Origin: Streptomyces sp. AM 2-1-1
GTDB taxonomy: Bacteria; Actinomycetota; Actinomycetes; Streptomycetales; Streptomycetaceae
DNA: 64,000 nt
NCBI RefSeq assembly: GCF_029167645.1
Contig: NZ_CP119147.1
Coordinates: forward strand, 6,032,501-6,096,500
Reading direction: 5' to 3'
The position numbers and the translations under genes are program-made. The notes below the pieces were generated by a model. It did no database searches. It had not been told where the DNA came from and was given only the letters and a program-made list of their open reading frames with translations. Position 1 is the first letter of the stretch; each line of letters opens with the position of its first letter. Of this stretch, positions 15,572 to 24,265 are shown piece by piece.

Positions 15572-16741
15572 TCAGGGGAGCCGACGGGCGGCCAGAAGGG
15601 TGTTCAGGCGGGCGGCCCGGCGGGTCAGGTGGTCGCGTTCGGCGAGGTCGGGCGCCTTGCGGGCCGCCTCGGCGTAGAGCCGCGCCGCCGTCACGAGATC
15701 CCCGTCGCGCTCGTGGAGGTACGCCGCCACCGCGGTGTGGCGGGGCAGCGAGGCGTCCAGCACCGCGAGCGCCGCCAGGCCCGCCCGCGGCCCGTCGGCC
15801 TCGCCCACGGCCACCGCCCGGTTGAGCCGTACGACGGGGTTGTCCGTCAGGCGGGTGAGTTCGTCGTACCACTCGACGATCTGCCGCCAGTCGGTCTCGT
15901 CGGCGGAGCGCGCGTCGGCGTGCAGGGCCGCCACGGCGGCCTGGGCCTGGTACTCGCCCAGCCGGTCGAGGGCGAGCGCCGCCTGGAGGATCGCTACGCC
16001 CTCGGCGATGGCCCCGGTGTCCCACCGGTCGCGGTCCTGCTCGGCGAGCGGCACCAGGCTGCCGTCGGCGGCGGTCCGGGCGGCCCGCCGGGCGTGGTGG
16101 AGCAGCATCAGGGCGAGCAGCCCCGCCGCCTCGGGGTGATGGACCTGCGCCGCGAGCCGCCGGGTGAGCCGGATGGCCTCGGCGGCGAGGTCGACGTCGC
16201 CGGAGTACCCCTCGTTGAAGACCAGATAGAGGACACGCAGCACGGTCGAGACATCACCGGGCCGGTCGAACCGCACGCCGGAGACCGTGCGCTTGGCCCG
16301 GCTGATGCGCTGCGCCATGGTCGCCTCGGGCACCAGGTAGGCCCGCGCGATCTGGCGGGTGGTCAGCCCGCCGACGGCGCGCAGGGTGAGCGCGACCGCG
16401 GACGACGGGGTCAGCGACGGGTGGGCGCAGAGGAAGTAGAGGTGGAGGGTGTCGTCGGCCGCCGGCGCGGGCCCGGGCGCCGGCTCCTCGTCGACGCGGT
16501 CCTCGCGCCGGCGGCGGGCGGCGTCCGCCCGCGCCGCGTCGAGGAACCGGCGCCAGGCCACGGTGACCAGCCAGCCCTTCGGGTCCCGGGGCGGATCGGC
16601 CGGCCAGACCCGGACCGCCTCGACCAACGCGTCCTGTACGGCGTCCTCGGCCGCCGCGAAGCCGGCTCCGCGGCGGACGAGTACGGCGAGCACGCTCGGG
16701 GTGAGGCGACGGAGCAGGGCCTCGTCCAGGGAACGGGTCAC
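15572..16741 (-). CDS. ECF42-type RNA polymerase sigma factor
   Basis: This 389-residue extracytoplasmic-function sigma factor belongs to the group with a long C-terminal TPR-like extension (ECF42, formerly called SigJ-like or DUF6596-containing). Region 2 is at residues ~15-75 ('AEDAVQDALVEAVRVWP', 'GWLVTVAWRRFLDAAR'), region 4 at ~110-165 ('LTTRQIARAYLVPEATMAQRISRAKRTV'), and a helical extension from ~180 ('LYLVFNEGYSGDVDLAAEAIRLTRRL', 'AVAALHADARSADETDWRQIVEWYDEL'). GTG 16741 overlaps the stop of the DGPF partner gene (GTGA), so the two are translationally coupled. This genetic pairing defines the group. Confidence 0.94.
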   Translation of the reverse strand: MTRSLDEALLRRLTPSVLAVLVRRGAGFAAAEDAVQDALVEAVRVWPADPPRDPKGWLVTVAWRRFLDAARADAARRRREDRVDEEPAPGPAPAADDTLHLYFLCAHPSLTPSSAVALTLRAVGGLTTRQIARAYLVPEATMAQRISRAKRTVSGVRFDRPGDVSTVLRVLYLVFNEGYSGDVDLAAEAIRLTRRLAAQVHHPEAAGLLALMLLHHARRAARTAADGSLVPLAEQDRDRWDTGAIAEGVAILQAALALDRLGEYQAQAAVAALHADARSADETDWRQIVEWYDELTRLTDNPVVRLNRAVAVGEADGPRAGLAALAVLDASLPRHTAVAAYLHERDGDLVTAARLYAEAARKAPDLAERDHLTRRAARLNTLLAARRLP

Positions 16742-17145
16742 TCCGTGATGGTGGGCGGCGCGCTGAGGAACGGGCGTACCTCCAGCCACTCGTGGATCGG
16801 CTTCCCACCCGCCCCCGGGGCGGCCGACAGTTCCCCGGCGAGCTCGACCGCACGCTCGGGGGTGTCGACGTCGATGATCATCCAGCCGGCGATCAGGTCC
16901 TTGGTCTCGGCGAACGGGCCGTCGGTGACCGGCGGGCGCCCCTCCCCGTCGTACCTGACCCATGACCCCTCGGGGGCGAGTGCCTGGCCGTCGACGAACT
17001 CGCCGGTCTTCTCCAACCGGGCCGCGAAGTCGTTCATGTACCCCATGTGCGCCGAGATCTCCTGGGGCGTCCACTGGTCCATCGACACGTCGTTGACCGG
17101 GGCCGGAGCGCCGCGGTAGTGCTTCAGCAACAGGTACTTGGCCAT
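16738..17145 (-). CDS. YCII-related DGPF domain protein
   Basis: The protein is 135 residues with the signature 'TDGPFAETKDLIAGWMIIDVDTPERAVELA' of the DGPF/YCII family and 'EVRPFL' near the end. These proteins accompany ECF42 sigma factors and have a ferredoxin-like alpha/beta fold; their exact role in sigma control or catalysis is unresolved. ATG 17145 has GGAGAG ~7 nt upstream. It is first in the operon, with the sigma gene overlapping its stop by 4 nt. Confidence 0.92.
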   Translation of the reverse strand: MAKYLLLKHYRGAPAPVNDVSMDQWTPQEISAHMGYMNDFAARLEKTGEFVDGQALAPEGSWVRYDGEGRPPVTDGPFAETKDLIAGWMIIDVDTPERAVELAGELSAAPGAGGKPIHEWLEVRPFLSAPPTITE

Positions 17146-17438
17146 GATGTCTCTCCTCGCCGGTGCGACCCCTCGTGGCCGCTCTCACTTCGGGGACGGA
17201 GCCGGTCACGGGATCTCGACATCCCCGTCCCACCTTTCTCTCCGGATTCTTCCGGCCCGCCCTGCGTGTGCCGTGCCGTCGTGTCGCGTCGTGCTGTTCC
17301 GCCTGTCGTGCCGATCTGCCGGGCCGGGTTTCCCGTATCGAACCACCCTGCCCGCTTCCCGTACGTCCGACCAGTCGGTATGTTGCGGGAAGTCCGGGCC
17401 CGGGCACCGGGACCCACCCAGAAGAAGGAGGCCCCGTG

Positions 17439-18584
17439 GTGCGGATCCACGGCCGCTGCGACGAACGGTTCGCCCGCGTGCGCGCGGCGTTCGAGGAGAA
17501 CTTCGCCGTACGGGACGAGTTGGGGGCGGCCGTCACCGTCCTGGTGGACGGAGCGCCGGTCGTCGACCTCTGGGGCGGATGGGCCGACGGCGCGCGGACC
17601 CGCCCGTGGGAGCGCGACACCCTCGTCAACGTCTGGTCGACGAGCAAGGGGCCCACCGCCCTCTGCGCCCACATCCTCGCCGACCGGGGCCTGCTGGACC
17701 TCGACGCCCCGGTGGCCACGTATTGGCCCGAGTTCGCCGAGGCGGGCAAGGAAGCGGTCCGGGTACGCGATCTCCTCTCGCACCGCGCCGGTCTCGCCGG
17801 GCTGCGGGAGCCGCACTCGCTCGCGGACCTGTACGACTGGGAACTCACCACCTCCCGGCTGGCCGCGACCGAGCCGTGGTGGGAACCCGGCACCCGCTCC
17901 GGCTACCACGCGCTGACGTACGGGTTCCTCGTCGGCGAGGTCGTCCGGCGGGTCAGTGGCGAACTGCCCGGCGAGTTCCTCCGGCGCGAGGTCACCGTCC
18001 CCCTCGGCATCGACTTCTCGGTGGGGCTGCCGGAGGCGGAGACGGACCGGTGCGCCGAACTCGTCACCACGAGGGCCACACGCGAGCAGGCCGCACTCTT
18101 CGGGAGCCTGCCCCCGGTGGCCGTCGCCTCCCTCGCCAACCCCGGTACGGGAGCCGGCGCCGCCAACAGCGCCGCCTGGCGGGCGGCGGAGATACCGGCG
18201 GCCAACGGCCACGCCACCGCCCGCGCCGTCGCCGCCCTCTACGGGATCCTCGCCGGGCGCGGCACGCTGTTCGGCCGCCGCGTCCTCTCCGAGGAGGCGG
18301 CCGAGCGGGTGCGCGAGGGCCAGGGGAGCTGCCGCGACCTGGTGCTGGGGGCGGGGTTCGCCCACGAGACGGAGATCGCCCTCGGCGTCTGGTTGAGCGG
18401 CCCCAACGCCTCCTACGGCCCCAACCCGCGCGCCGTCGGCCACGACGGGGCGGGCGGCTCCTGCGGCCTCGCCGACCCGGAGTCGGGAGTGGCCCTCGGA
18501 TACGTCATGAACCGGATGGGCGCGGGACTCGCCGACGACCCGCGCAAGATGGCCCTGGTCGAATCCGTCTACGCGTCGCTCTGA
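17439..18584 (+). CDS. Beta-lactamase-family serine hydrolase (EstB-like)
   Basis: This protein of ~381 residues is a class C beta-lactamase/esterase fold member. The nucleophile motif S-x-x-K is 'STSK' (residues ~67-70), the tyrosine motif is 'GYHALTYG', and the third motif is 'HDGAGGS'. It lacks a signal peptide, so it is a likely cytoplasmic esterase or transesterase of the EstB type rather than a true beta-lactamase. GGAGG lies 7 nt before GTG 17439; GTG 17436, one codon upstream, is possible. It is followed by a strong bidirectional terminator shared with the cyclophilin gene. Confidence 0.9.
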   Translation: MRIHGRCDERFARVRAAFEENFAVRDELGAAVTVLVDGAPVVDLWGGWADGARTRPWERDTLVNVWSTSKGPTALCAHILADRGLLDLDAPVATYWPEFAEAGKEAVRVRDLLSHRAGLAGLREPHSLADLYDWELTTSRLAATEPWWEPGTRSGYHALTYGFLVGEVVRRVSGELPGEFLRREVTVPLGIDFSVGLPEAETDRCAELVTTRATREQAALFGSLPPVAVASLANPGTGAGAANSAAWRAAEIPAANGHATARAVAALYGILAGRGTLFGRRVLSEEAAERVREGQGSCRDLVLGAGFAHETEIALGVWLSGPNASYGPNPRAVGHDGAGGSCGLADPESGVALGYVMNRMGAGLADDPRKMALVESVYASL

Positions 18585-18640
18585 GGCCGCGCGGGTCGGG
18601 CGCCCACCGGCCGTCCGGGCTCACCGACCCCGGAAACACC

Positions 18641-18678
18641 GAAGCGCGGCCCGGCGAGGTTCCGCCGGGCCGCGCTTC
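18641..18678. terminator. Bidirectional terminator
   Basis: Perfect 16-bp arms GAAGCGCGGCCCGGCG and CGCCGGGCCGCGCTTC enclose a 6-nt loop, between the convergent esterase and cyclophilin genes. Confidence 0.85.
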
Positions 18679-18718
18679 TCCCCGTCCGCGTCCGCGCGGC
18701 CGGGGGCAGTCGGAATCC

Positions 18719-19216
18719 TTAGAGGACGCCGCTCGCCGAGATGGTGATCTTCTTCGAGGTGCGGCCGTTGCCGGAGCCGAGGGCCTCGATCTTCTTGACG
18801 AGCTTCATGCTCTCCTCGTCCGCGACCTCACCGAAGACGACGTGCTTGCCGTCGAGCCACGGGGTCAGGACGGTGGTGATGAAGAACTGCGAGCCGTTGG
18901 TGTTCTTGCCGGCGTTGGCCATCGAGAGCAGGCCCGGCTTGGTGTGCTTGAGCGTGAAGTTCTCGTCGGCGAACTTCTCGCCGTAGATGCTCTTGCCGCC
19001 CGTGCCGTCGCCACGGGTGAAGTCGCCGCCCTGGAGCATGAACTCCGGGATGACGCGGTGGAAGGAGGACCCGGCGTAGCCGAAGCCCTGCTCGCCGGTG
19101 GAGAGCGCGCGGAAGTTCTCCACGGTCTTCGGCACGACGTCGTCGAACAGGTTGAACGTGATCCGCCCGGCGGGCTCGTCGTTGATGGTGATGTCGAAGT
19201 AAGTCTTGATGGTCAT
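18719..19216 (-). CDS. Cyclophilin-type peptidyl-prolyl isomerase
   Basis: This 165-residue single-domain cyclophilin catalyses cis-trans isomerisation of prolyl bonds. The active-site stretch '[23 protein letters not shown]' holds the conserved Arg, Phe and Gln, and '[25 protein letters not shown]' the Trp/His side. There is no signal peptide, so it is cytoplasmic. Length is typical. ATG 19216 has an AGGATGG stretch upstream. The gene ends 40 bp from a strong terminator and appears monocistronic. Confidence 0.96.
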   Translation of the reverse strand: MTIKTYFDITINDEPAGRITFNLFDDVVPKTVENFRALSTGEQGFGYAGSSFHRVIPEFMLQGGDFTRGDGTGGKSIYGEKFADENFTLKHTKPGLLSMANAGKNTNGSQFFITTVLTPWLDGKHVVFGEVADEESMKLVKKIEALGSGNGRTSKKITISASGVL

Positions 19217-19515
19217 AGAACCATCCTGACACTTCTCGGGCCGGACCTCGCGCAGAGGGGGTCCCCCGCGCGTTCCGGCGCGGCCCGCCCGGACGGGAGC
19301 GGGATGGGCACGAGGGGGCCGCGGAGGCGGCCGGACGGTCGGCGGAACGATTCGGCGTACCACCCCGGAGCCCTCCGGCGGCGACCTGCACCGCCGCCCC
19401 CGGCCTGCCCCGCGGCCCGCCCCGCCTGCCCCGCGGCCCGGCCCCGCCCGCCTCAGCACCCGTCCCGCGGCCTGTCCGCCTGATCCCGGCCCACCGTCCG
19501 GCCGAAGCCCGTCGG
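19217..19515. other. GC-rich spacer with a 16-bp direct repeat
   Basis: No gene is seen. CCTGCCCCGCGGCCCG occurs at 19404 and again at 19425. The interval must hold the cyclophilin promoter. Confidence 0.5.
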
Positions 19516-20304
19516 CTACCGGCCGCGCGGCTTTCCGCGCTTGGCTCCCTTGGCCCCGCCGGTGCTCTTCGCCCCCTTGGCGCCTCCCGACCCGCCCCGC
19601 GGGTTGCGGGATGACGGCTTGCCCGCGGTGGCGCCACGGCGCTGACCCCCGGAGGCCGGCCGCTTCTCCTGCTTCGGCTGCGGGGGAGTGGCGGCACGCC
19701 CGCGCGAGCTGTTCACGGTGCGGCCCCGGACGATACCGATGAAGTCCTCGACCCTCTCGGTCGTCTTCTCCTCCGGCCACGCGAGCGCGAGACGCGACTC
19801 GGGCGCGTCCGTCACCGGCCGGTAGGTGAGGTCCTTGCGGGCGTGGAGCCGGGCGAGCGACTGAGGCACGACCAGCAGACCGATCCCCGCCGCGACGAGC
19901 GCCACGGCGTCCTCCGTCGTCGCGGGCCGCTCGAACGCGGGCAGCCCCGGCAGGCTCTCCCAGCCGAGGGTGTCGTCGAGCGGATGCAGCACGATGTCCT
20001 CCGCGAGGTCCCCGGTGGACACCTCCTCCGCGGCGGCGAGCAGGTGGTCCCTGGGGATCACCACCACGCTGGTCTCGGTGTACAGCGGGATCGCGCTGAG
20101 CTCCTCCCGGCCGGCCGGCATCCGCACGAAACCCGCGTCGGCGCCCCCGTCCACCAGCAGCGCCTGGGCGTCCGCGGAGGGTACGGAGACCAGGTCCAGC
20201 GGGATACGGGGGAAGCGCTCTTTCCAGATGCGCACCCACTTGGAAGGTGTTACGCCCGGAACGTAGGCGAGGCGGAACGAGGGGGATGCGTCGGAGCCAG
20301 TCAC
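19516..20304 (-). CDS. LysR substrate-binding domain protein without HTH
   Basis: The protein is 262 residues. Residues ~8-200 form a periplasmic-binding-protein-like LysR effector domain ('[23 protein letters not shown]', '[35 protein letters not shown]', '[22 protein letters not shown]'). There is no N-terminal winged helix, and no room for one in the divergent interval. Residues ~205-262 are a highly basic Lys/Arg/Gly tail ('[23 protein letters not shown]'), which could give non-specific nucleic-acid binding. The gene is divergent from DUF5997, a pairing I recall from other streptomycetes. The start is GTG with no clear ribosome binding site. Confidence 0.85.
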   Translation of the reverse strand: MTGSDASPSFRLAYVPGVTPSKWVRIWKERFPRIPLDLVSVPSADAQALLVDGGADAGFVRMPAGREELSAIPLYTETSVVVIPRDHLLAAAEEVSTGDLAEDIVLHPLDDTLGWESLPGLPAFERPATTEDAVALVAAGIGLLVVPQSLARLHARKDLTYRPVTDAPESRLALAWPEEKTTERVEDFIGIVRGRTVNSSRGRAATPPQPKQEKRPASGGQRRGATAGKPSSRNPRGGSGGAKGAKSTGGAKGAKRGKPRGR

Positions 20305-20417
20305 CCCGCCAGGTTACCGGCCCCGCCCCGCCCGCCGGGGCGCCCGGCGGCTCGTCGCGGGACGCCCTGCCGCACCCGCCCGCCACCGGGGTGGTCGGCG
20401 GCCTCGCACACGCTCGC

Positions 20418-20423
20418 TACTCT
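20418..20423 (+). promoter_or_regulatory. -10-like TACTCT upstream of DUF5997
   Basis: TACTCT lies 6 nt before ATG 20430, identical in sequence and spacing to the element upstream of the GNAT gene at 13696. A leaderless transcript is likely. Confidence 0.45.
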
Positions 20424-20429
20424 TGAGAC

Positions 20430-20834
20430 ATGACCTCGCACCAGACACCCCAGACGATGAAGCCCGCCACCGCGGCGAAGAAGCTGGGTGTGTACCTCGA
20501 AGCCACCCCCGCCGAGTTCCAGGAGGGTGTGGTCTCGCGCAGCGAGTTCAACGCGCTGCAGGCCGAACCGCCGGCCTGGCTGGAAGAACTGCGCCGCAAC
20601 GGCCCGCACCCCCGCCCGGTCGTCGCCGCCAAGCTGGGCGTCTCCATCGCCGGCCTCGCGCGCGGCGGGGTCACCGAGCCGCTCACCACCGAGCAGATCG
20701 ACGCACTCAAGAACGAGATGCCGGAGTGGCTGAGCGCCGAGCGCGCCACCCAGGCCGACGTCCGCAAGGAGACCCTCCGCATCAAGGAGCGGAACGCCGA
20801 GCGTGCGGCGCGCTCCGAGAAGGCCGGTTCCTGA
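20430..20834 (+). CDS. DUF5997 family protein
   Basis: This 134-residue protein matches DUF5997: 'TMKPATAAKKLGVYLEATPAEFQEGVVSRSEFNALQAEPPAWLEELRRNGPHPRPVVAAKLGVSIAGLARGGVTEPLTTEQIDALK'. The tandem 'AAKKLGVYL' and 'VAAKLGVSI' segments look like two related HTH-type helices, so DNA or RNA binding is possible but unproven. It is divergent from the HTH-less LysR effector protein, suggesting the two work together. There is no Shine-Dalgarno sequence. Confidence 0.88.
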   Translation: MTSHQTPQTMKPATAAKKLGVYLEATPAEFQEGVVSRSEFNALQAEPPAWLEELRRNGPHPRPVVAAKLGVSIAGLARGGVTEPLTTEQIDALKNEMPEWLSAERATQADVRKETLRIKERNAERAARSEKAGS

Positions 20835-20842
20835 CCCTGCCC

Positions 20843-20865
20843 CACAGCACAGCACAGCACAGCAC
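20843..20865. repeat. CACAG pentamer repeat, 4.6 copies
   Basis: This short tandem repeat lies between the DUF5997 stop and its terminator. The pentamer period makes slippage likely. Confidence 0.85.
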
Positions 20866-20869
20866 CCCC

Positions 20870-20904
20870 CGCCCGGCCGCGACGTATCCCGTCGCGGCCG
20901 GGCG
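20870..20904. terminator. Terminator of DUF5997 gene
   Basis: CGCCCGGCCGCGAC and GTCGCGGCCGGGCG form a perfect 14-bp stem with a 7-nt loop. Confidence 0.8.
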
Positions 20905-21012
20905 GAGTCGGTCGAGGGCCCGAACCCGGCAGATCGCCGTACCGTGCGGGTGGGGGCGCCGCTCCCGCAGTACGCGCTCCCGCAGACGTTCCACCCTCCC
21001 GACAGAGAGCCG

Positions 21013-21912
21013 ATGACCACCATGACCGACACACTCACCGTCAGCGTTCTGGGCACCGGGATCATGGGCGCGGCCATGGCCCGCAACCTCGCCCGTGCCG
21101 GGCACGCGGTACGGGCCTGGAACCGCAGCCGGGACAAGGCCGAGCCGCTGGCCGAGGACGGCGCGCGGATCTGCGACACCCCCGCCGAGGCGGTGGACGG
21201 CGCCGACGTGGTGCTGACGATGCTGTACGACGGTGCGGCGGTGGCGGAGGTCATGCGGCAGGCCGCCCCGGCGCTCCGGCCCGGCGCCGCCTGGGTGCAG
21301 TCGACGACCGTGGGCGTGGACGCCCTCGGGACGCTCGCCGCCTTCGCGGACGAACACGGGCTGGTCTTCTTCGACGCCCCGGTGCTCGGCACCCGGCAGC
21401 CCGCCGAGGCGGGGCAGCTCCTGGTCCTCGCGGCGGGTCCGGTCGGGGGCCGGGCGGCCGTCGCCCCGGTCCTGGACGCGGTCGGCGCGCGTACCGTCTG
21501 GACCGGCGAGGACGGGGCCGCCGGGGGCGCCACCCGCCTCAAGCTCGTCGCCAACAGCTGGGTCATCGCCGCCACCACCGCCACCGGAGAGGCCCTCGCG
21601 CTCTCCAAGGCGCTCGGGGTGGACCCGCGGGACTTCCTCGCCGCCATCGCGGGCGGGCCGCTCGACATGGGGTACCTGCGCGCCAAGGCGGGTCTCATCC
21701 TCGACGGCGGGCTCGAACCGGCCAGTTTCGCGGTCACCACCGCCGAGAAGGACGCCCGCCTGATCGTCGAGGCCGGCCGGCGGTACGGCGTCCGCCTCGA
21801 CGGCGCCGCCGCGAGCGCCGCACGCTTCGCGCGCGCCGCCGCCCAGGGCCACGGCCATGAGGACATGGCCGCCGCCTACTTCGCGAGCTTCGACACGGAC
21901 GAGCCGCGCTGA
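21013..21912 (+). CDS. Beta-hydroxyacid dehydrogenase (3-hydroxyisobutyrate type)
   Basis: The protein is ~299 residues. The Rossmann motif 'VSVLGTGIMGAAMARNLARAGHAV' is at residues ~9-32, the substrate region 'FFDAPVLGTRQPAEAGQLLVLAAG' lies mid-protein, and the catalytic lysine region 'GGATRLKLVANSWVIA' and helical C-terminal domain follow. It is NAD(P)-dependent and related to 3-hydroxyisobutyrate or glyoxylate/succinic semialdehyde reductases; the substrate is not fixed. ATG 21013 follows AGAGAG, and ATG 21022 is possible. The stop codon sits next to a triplicated 15-bp repeat. Confidence 0.92.
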   Translation: MTTMTDTLTVSVLGTGIMGAAMARNLARAGHAVRAWNRSRDKAEPLAEDGARICDTPAEAVDGADVVLTMLYDGAAVAEVMRQAAPALRPGAAWVQSTTVGVDALGTLAAFADEHGLVFFDAPVLGTRQPAEAGQLLVLAAGPVGGRAAVAPVLDAVGARTVWTGEDGAAGGATRLKLVANSWVIAATTATGEALALSKALGVDPRDFLAAIAGGPLDMGYLRAKAGLILDGGLEPASFAVTTAEKDARLIVEAGRRYGVRLDGAAASAARFARAAAQGHGHEDMAAAYFASFDTDEPR

Positions 21913-21955
21913 CCGGTTCCCCGCCGACCGGTTCCGGGCCGACCGGTTCCGGACC
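21911..21955. repeat. 15-bp tandem repeat, three copies
   Basis: GACCGGTTCC-centred units begin at 21911, 21926 and 21941, starting within the stop codon of the dehydrogenase gene. Confidence 0.85.
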
Positions 21956-22223
21956 CGGGGTGAGTGCCGGTTCACCGAGGAGGACCGGCCGCCCCAGCCG
22001 CACTCCGTTCACCGCGCCGTCCTTCCCCGGCACCTGAGCGGTGGCGTGAGAGACCGGTCCGGGGCGCTTTCCGGAACGTCTGCGGCCCTGATTCGGCCCT
22101 GATTCGGCCCGGAACCGGACAACCTCCGGTCACGCTTCGCCGCGAGGGCGGGTGGAGCGGCTTCCCCGGGGTACGCGAGCCGAGCGACGCAGGGCGGACC
22201 GGCGCGCTGTGAGGGAGAGTCTG
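21956..22223. other. Non-coding interval before metallopeptidase
   Basis: Apart from the 15-bp repeat and a short repeated CTGATTCGGCC near 22090, nothing is seen. It presumably holds the metallopeptidase promoter. Confidence 0.45.
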
Positions 22224-23117
22224 ATGAAGTTCGACGACGACGCTGCCCTGGACACCTCCGAGGTCCAGGACAACCGGGGCGGGGCACTGGGCGGCATCCC
22301 CGGGGGCGGGAAGACCGTGGGGGGTGGGGTGGTCGGTCTGCTGGTGCTGATCGCCTCGGTGGTGTTCGGAGTGAACCCGGACATGCTCAACTCGGACCCC
22401 TCCACCGGCGCGGGCGCATCCAGTGGAACCGGGGCCGGTGATCTGGCAGCGGACTGCCGGACGGGCGCCGACGCCAACACCAAGGACGACTGCCGGATCG
22501 TGGCCGTCGTCGACAGCGTCCAGGCGTTCTGGAAGCAGACCGAACAGGACGCCGGGAAGTCCTACACACAGGCACCGACCTGGTTGTTCACCGACAGTGT
22601 GAGCACCGGCTGCGGCGACGCGACCTCCGAGGTGGGCCCCTTCTACTGCTCCGCCGACGACAAGGTCTACCTCGACCTGGGCTTCTTCGACGAGCTCACC
22701 AGCAAGTTCGGCGCCGAGGGAGGCCCCTTCGCCGAGGCGTACGTCGTCGCGCACGAGTACGGGCACCACATGCAGGACCTCAGCGGCACCATCAACCGCG
22801 GCAGCGGCCAGGGGCAGAACAGCGGCTCCGTGAAACTGGAACTCCAGGCGGACTGCTTCGCCGGAGTCTGGGCCCACCATGCGACCACCACCCCCGACCC
22901 GAAGAGCGGCAAGCCCCTGATCACCGAACTCACGGAGTCGGACATCAACAACGGGCTGGACGCGGCCGCCGCCGTCGGCGACGACCGCATCCAGGAGAAG
23001 TACCAGGGGAAGGTCACGCCGGACACCTGGACGCACGGCTCCGCGGCGCAGCGCCAGAAGTGGTTCACCACCGGCTACCGGTCCGGCAAGGTCGCCGACT
23101 GCAACACCTTCGCCTGA
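22224..23117 (+). CDS. Neutral zinc metallopeptidase (YpfJ type)
   Basis: The protein is 297 residues. A hydrophilic N-terminus with 'RGGALGGIPGGGKTVGGG' leads into one membrane anchor ('VVGLLVLIASVVFG', residues ~33-48). The extracytoplasmic peptidase domain has the zinc motif 'HEYGHHMQ' around residue 176 and 'ELQADCFAGVWAHH' supplying a third ligand and Cys. It is the family called putative neutral zinc metallopeptidase (YpfJ/KPN_02809); substrates are unknown. AGGGAGAG lies 4 nt before ATG 22224, fixing the start. It is transcribed toward the IS element. Confidence 0.95.
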   Translation: MKFDDDAALDTSEVQDNRGGALGGIPGGGKTVGGGVVGLLVLIASVVFGVNPDMLNSDPSTGAGASSGTGAGDLAADCRTGADANTKDDCRIVAVVDSVQAFWKQTEQDAGKSYTQAPTWLFTDSVSTGCGDATSEVGPFYCSADDKVYLDLGFFDELTSKFGAEGGPFAEAYVVAHEYGHHMQDLSGTINRGSGQGQNSGSVKLELQADCFAGVWAHHATTTPDPKSGKPLITELTESDINNGLDAAAAVGDDRIQEKYQGKVTPDTWTHGSAAQRQKWFTTGYRSGKVADCNTFA

Positions 23118-23319
23118 CGGGGTGCGCCGGGGCCGGGACGACCCCGCTGGTCCCGGAAGGCCGGGGCGGCCGGTCGGCGGTCCCGGGGGAGGGGCGTTCC
23201 CGGTCGCCGGCCGGCCCGTGCGCCGGCTACCGACCGGCGTTCCGACGGGTCCGGCCCCGGCGCCGCGCTCTCAGAAAGTGTTGGGTAACTGATCGCTTGC
23301 GTTCTGTGGCCGACGGTGG

Positions 23320-23352
23320 TGATCTTCGCGGGTCGGGCGCCAGCGAAGATCA
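23320..23352. promoter_or_regulatory. Hairpin upstream of transposase start
   Basis: TGATCTTCGC and GCGAAGATCA form a perfect 10-bp stem just ahead of ATG 23358. Similar hairpins in other IS elements limit translation of transposase from outside transcripts. Confidence 0.5.
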
Positions 23353-23357
23353 TCTAC

Positions 23358-24242
23358 ATGTGCGTCTGCTCCTGTAAGCCTTGCTACGAGACGTCGTTGA
23401 CGGATGCTCAGTGGGCGGTGATCGAGCCGCTTCTGCCCGTGCGTGACCTGCGGCGCGGTGGCCGTCCGCTGAAGTTCTCGCGTCGGCTGGTCCTGGACAC
23501 GGTGCTGTACGTGCTGGGCACCGGGTGTGCCTGGCGGCTGGTTCCGCATGATCTTGCCCCGTGGGACGTCGCCTACCGGTGGTTCAGGTCATGGGCGGCC
23601 GACGGGACCTGGGACCGGGTCCATGACGCGTTGAGGGACCGCATCCGGGTGGCCGAGGGTCGTGATCCGGAGCCGTCGGCCGCGGTGCTGGACTCGCAGT
23701 CGGCGAAGTCCCATCAGGGTGGCGAGAGCATCGGTTACGACGCGGGAAAACGGGTGCGCGGGCGCAAGCGCCATCTACTGGTGGACACCTGCGGGCTCGT
23801 ACTGCGCGCCGTGGTGCACTCCGCTTCGGTCCAGGACCGGGCCGGAGCGAAACTGGTCCTCACCGGCATCCGGGAGCTGTTTCCGCGGGTCGGCCTGGTC
23901 TGGGTCGACGGCGGCTACGTCAATCGCGTCGATTCCGGACTGATCCGCTGGGCGGCGGACAACGAGAACGTCGAGATCGTCGCAGTACCACGCAACGCGG
24001 ACGTGAAAGGCTTCCAGGTGCTGCCCCGCAGGTGGGTGGTGGAACGAACATTCTCCTGGCTGGGACGGTGCAGACGGTTGGCCCGCGACTACGAGCGCAA
24101 GACGGCGCACGCCGAAGCCATGATCAAGGTTGCGATGATCCGGCTCATGGCCGCCCGCCTCGCCGGCGAAACCATCGAACCCCACGGCCCCATCGAAACC
24201 GAAGCGGCCCGACGCCTCACCGACGACCTCGACCACGAGTAA
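23358..24242 (+). CDS. IS5 family transposase
   Basis: The protein is ~294 residues. An N-terminal DUF4096-type segment ('LTDAQWAVIEPLLPV', 'LKFSRRLVLDTVLYVLGTGCAWRLVPHDL') precedes a DDE catalytic core: 'VLDSQSAKSH' (first D), 'VWVDGGY' (second D) and 'RRWVVERTFSWLGRCRRLARDYE' (E). It is uninterrupted and appears functional. ATG 23358 is preferred because the hairpin at 23320-23352 then lies in the leader; an in-frame GTG at 23316 would include it. It catalyses cut-and-paste movement of the surrounding element. Confidence 0.93.
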   Translation: MCVCSCKPCYETSLTDAQWAVIEPLLPVRDLRRGGRPLKFSRRLVLDTVLYVLGTGCAWRLVPHDLAPWDVAYRWFRSWAADGTWDRVHDALRDRIRVAEGRDPEPSAAVLDSQSAKSHQGGESIGYDAGKRVRGRKRHLLVDTCGLVLRAVVHSASVQDRAGAKLVLTGIRELFPRVGLVWVDGGYVNRVDSGLIRWAADNENVEIVAVPRNADVKGFQVLPRRWVVERTFSWLGRCRRLARDYERKTAHAEAMIKVAMIRLMAARLAGETIEPHGPIETEAARRLTDDLDHE

Positions 24243-24265
24243 TCAACCAGTTACCCAACACTTTC

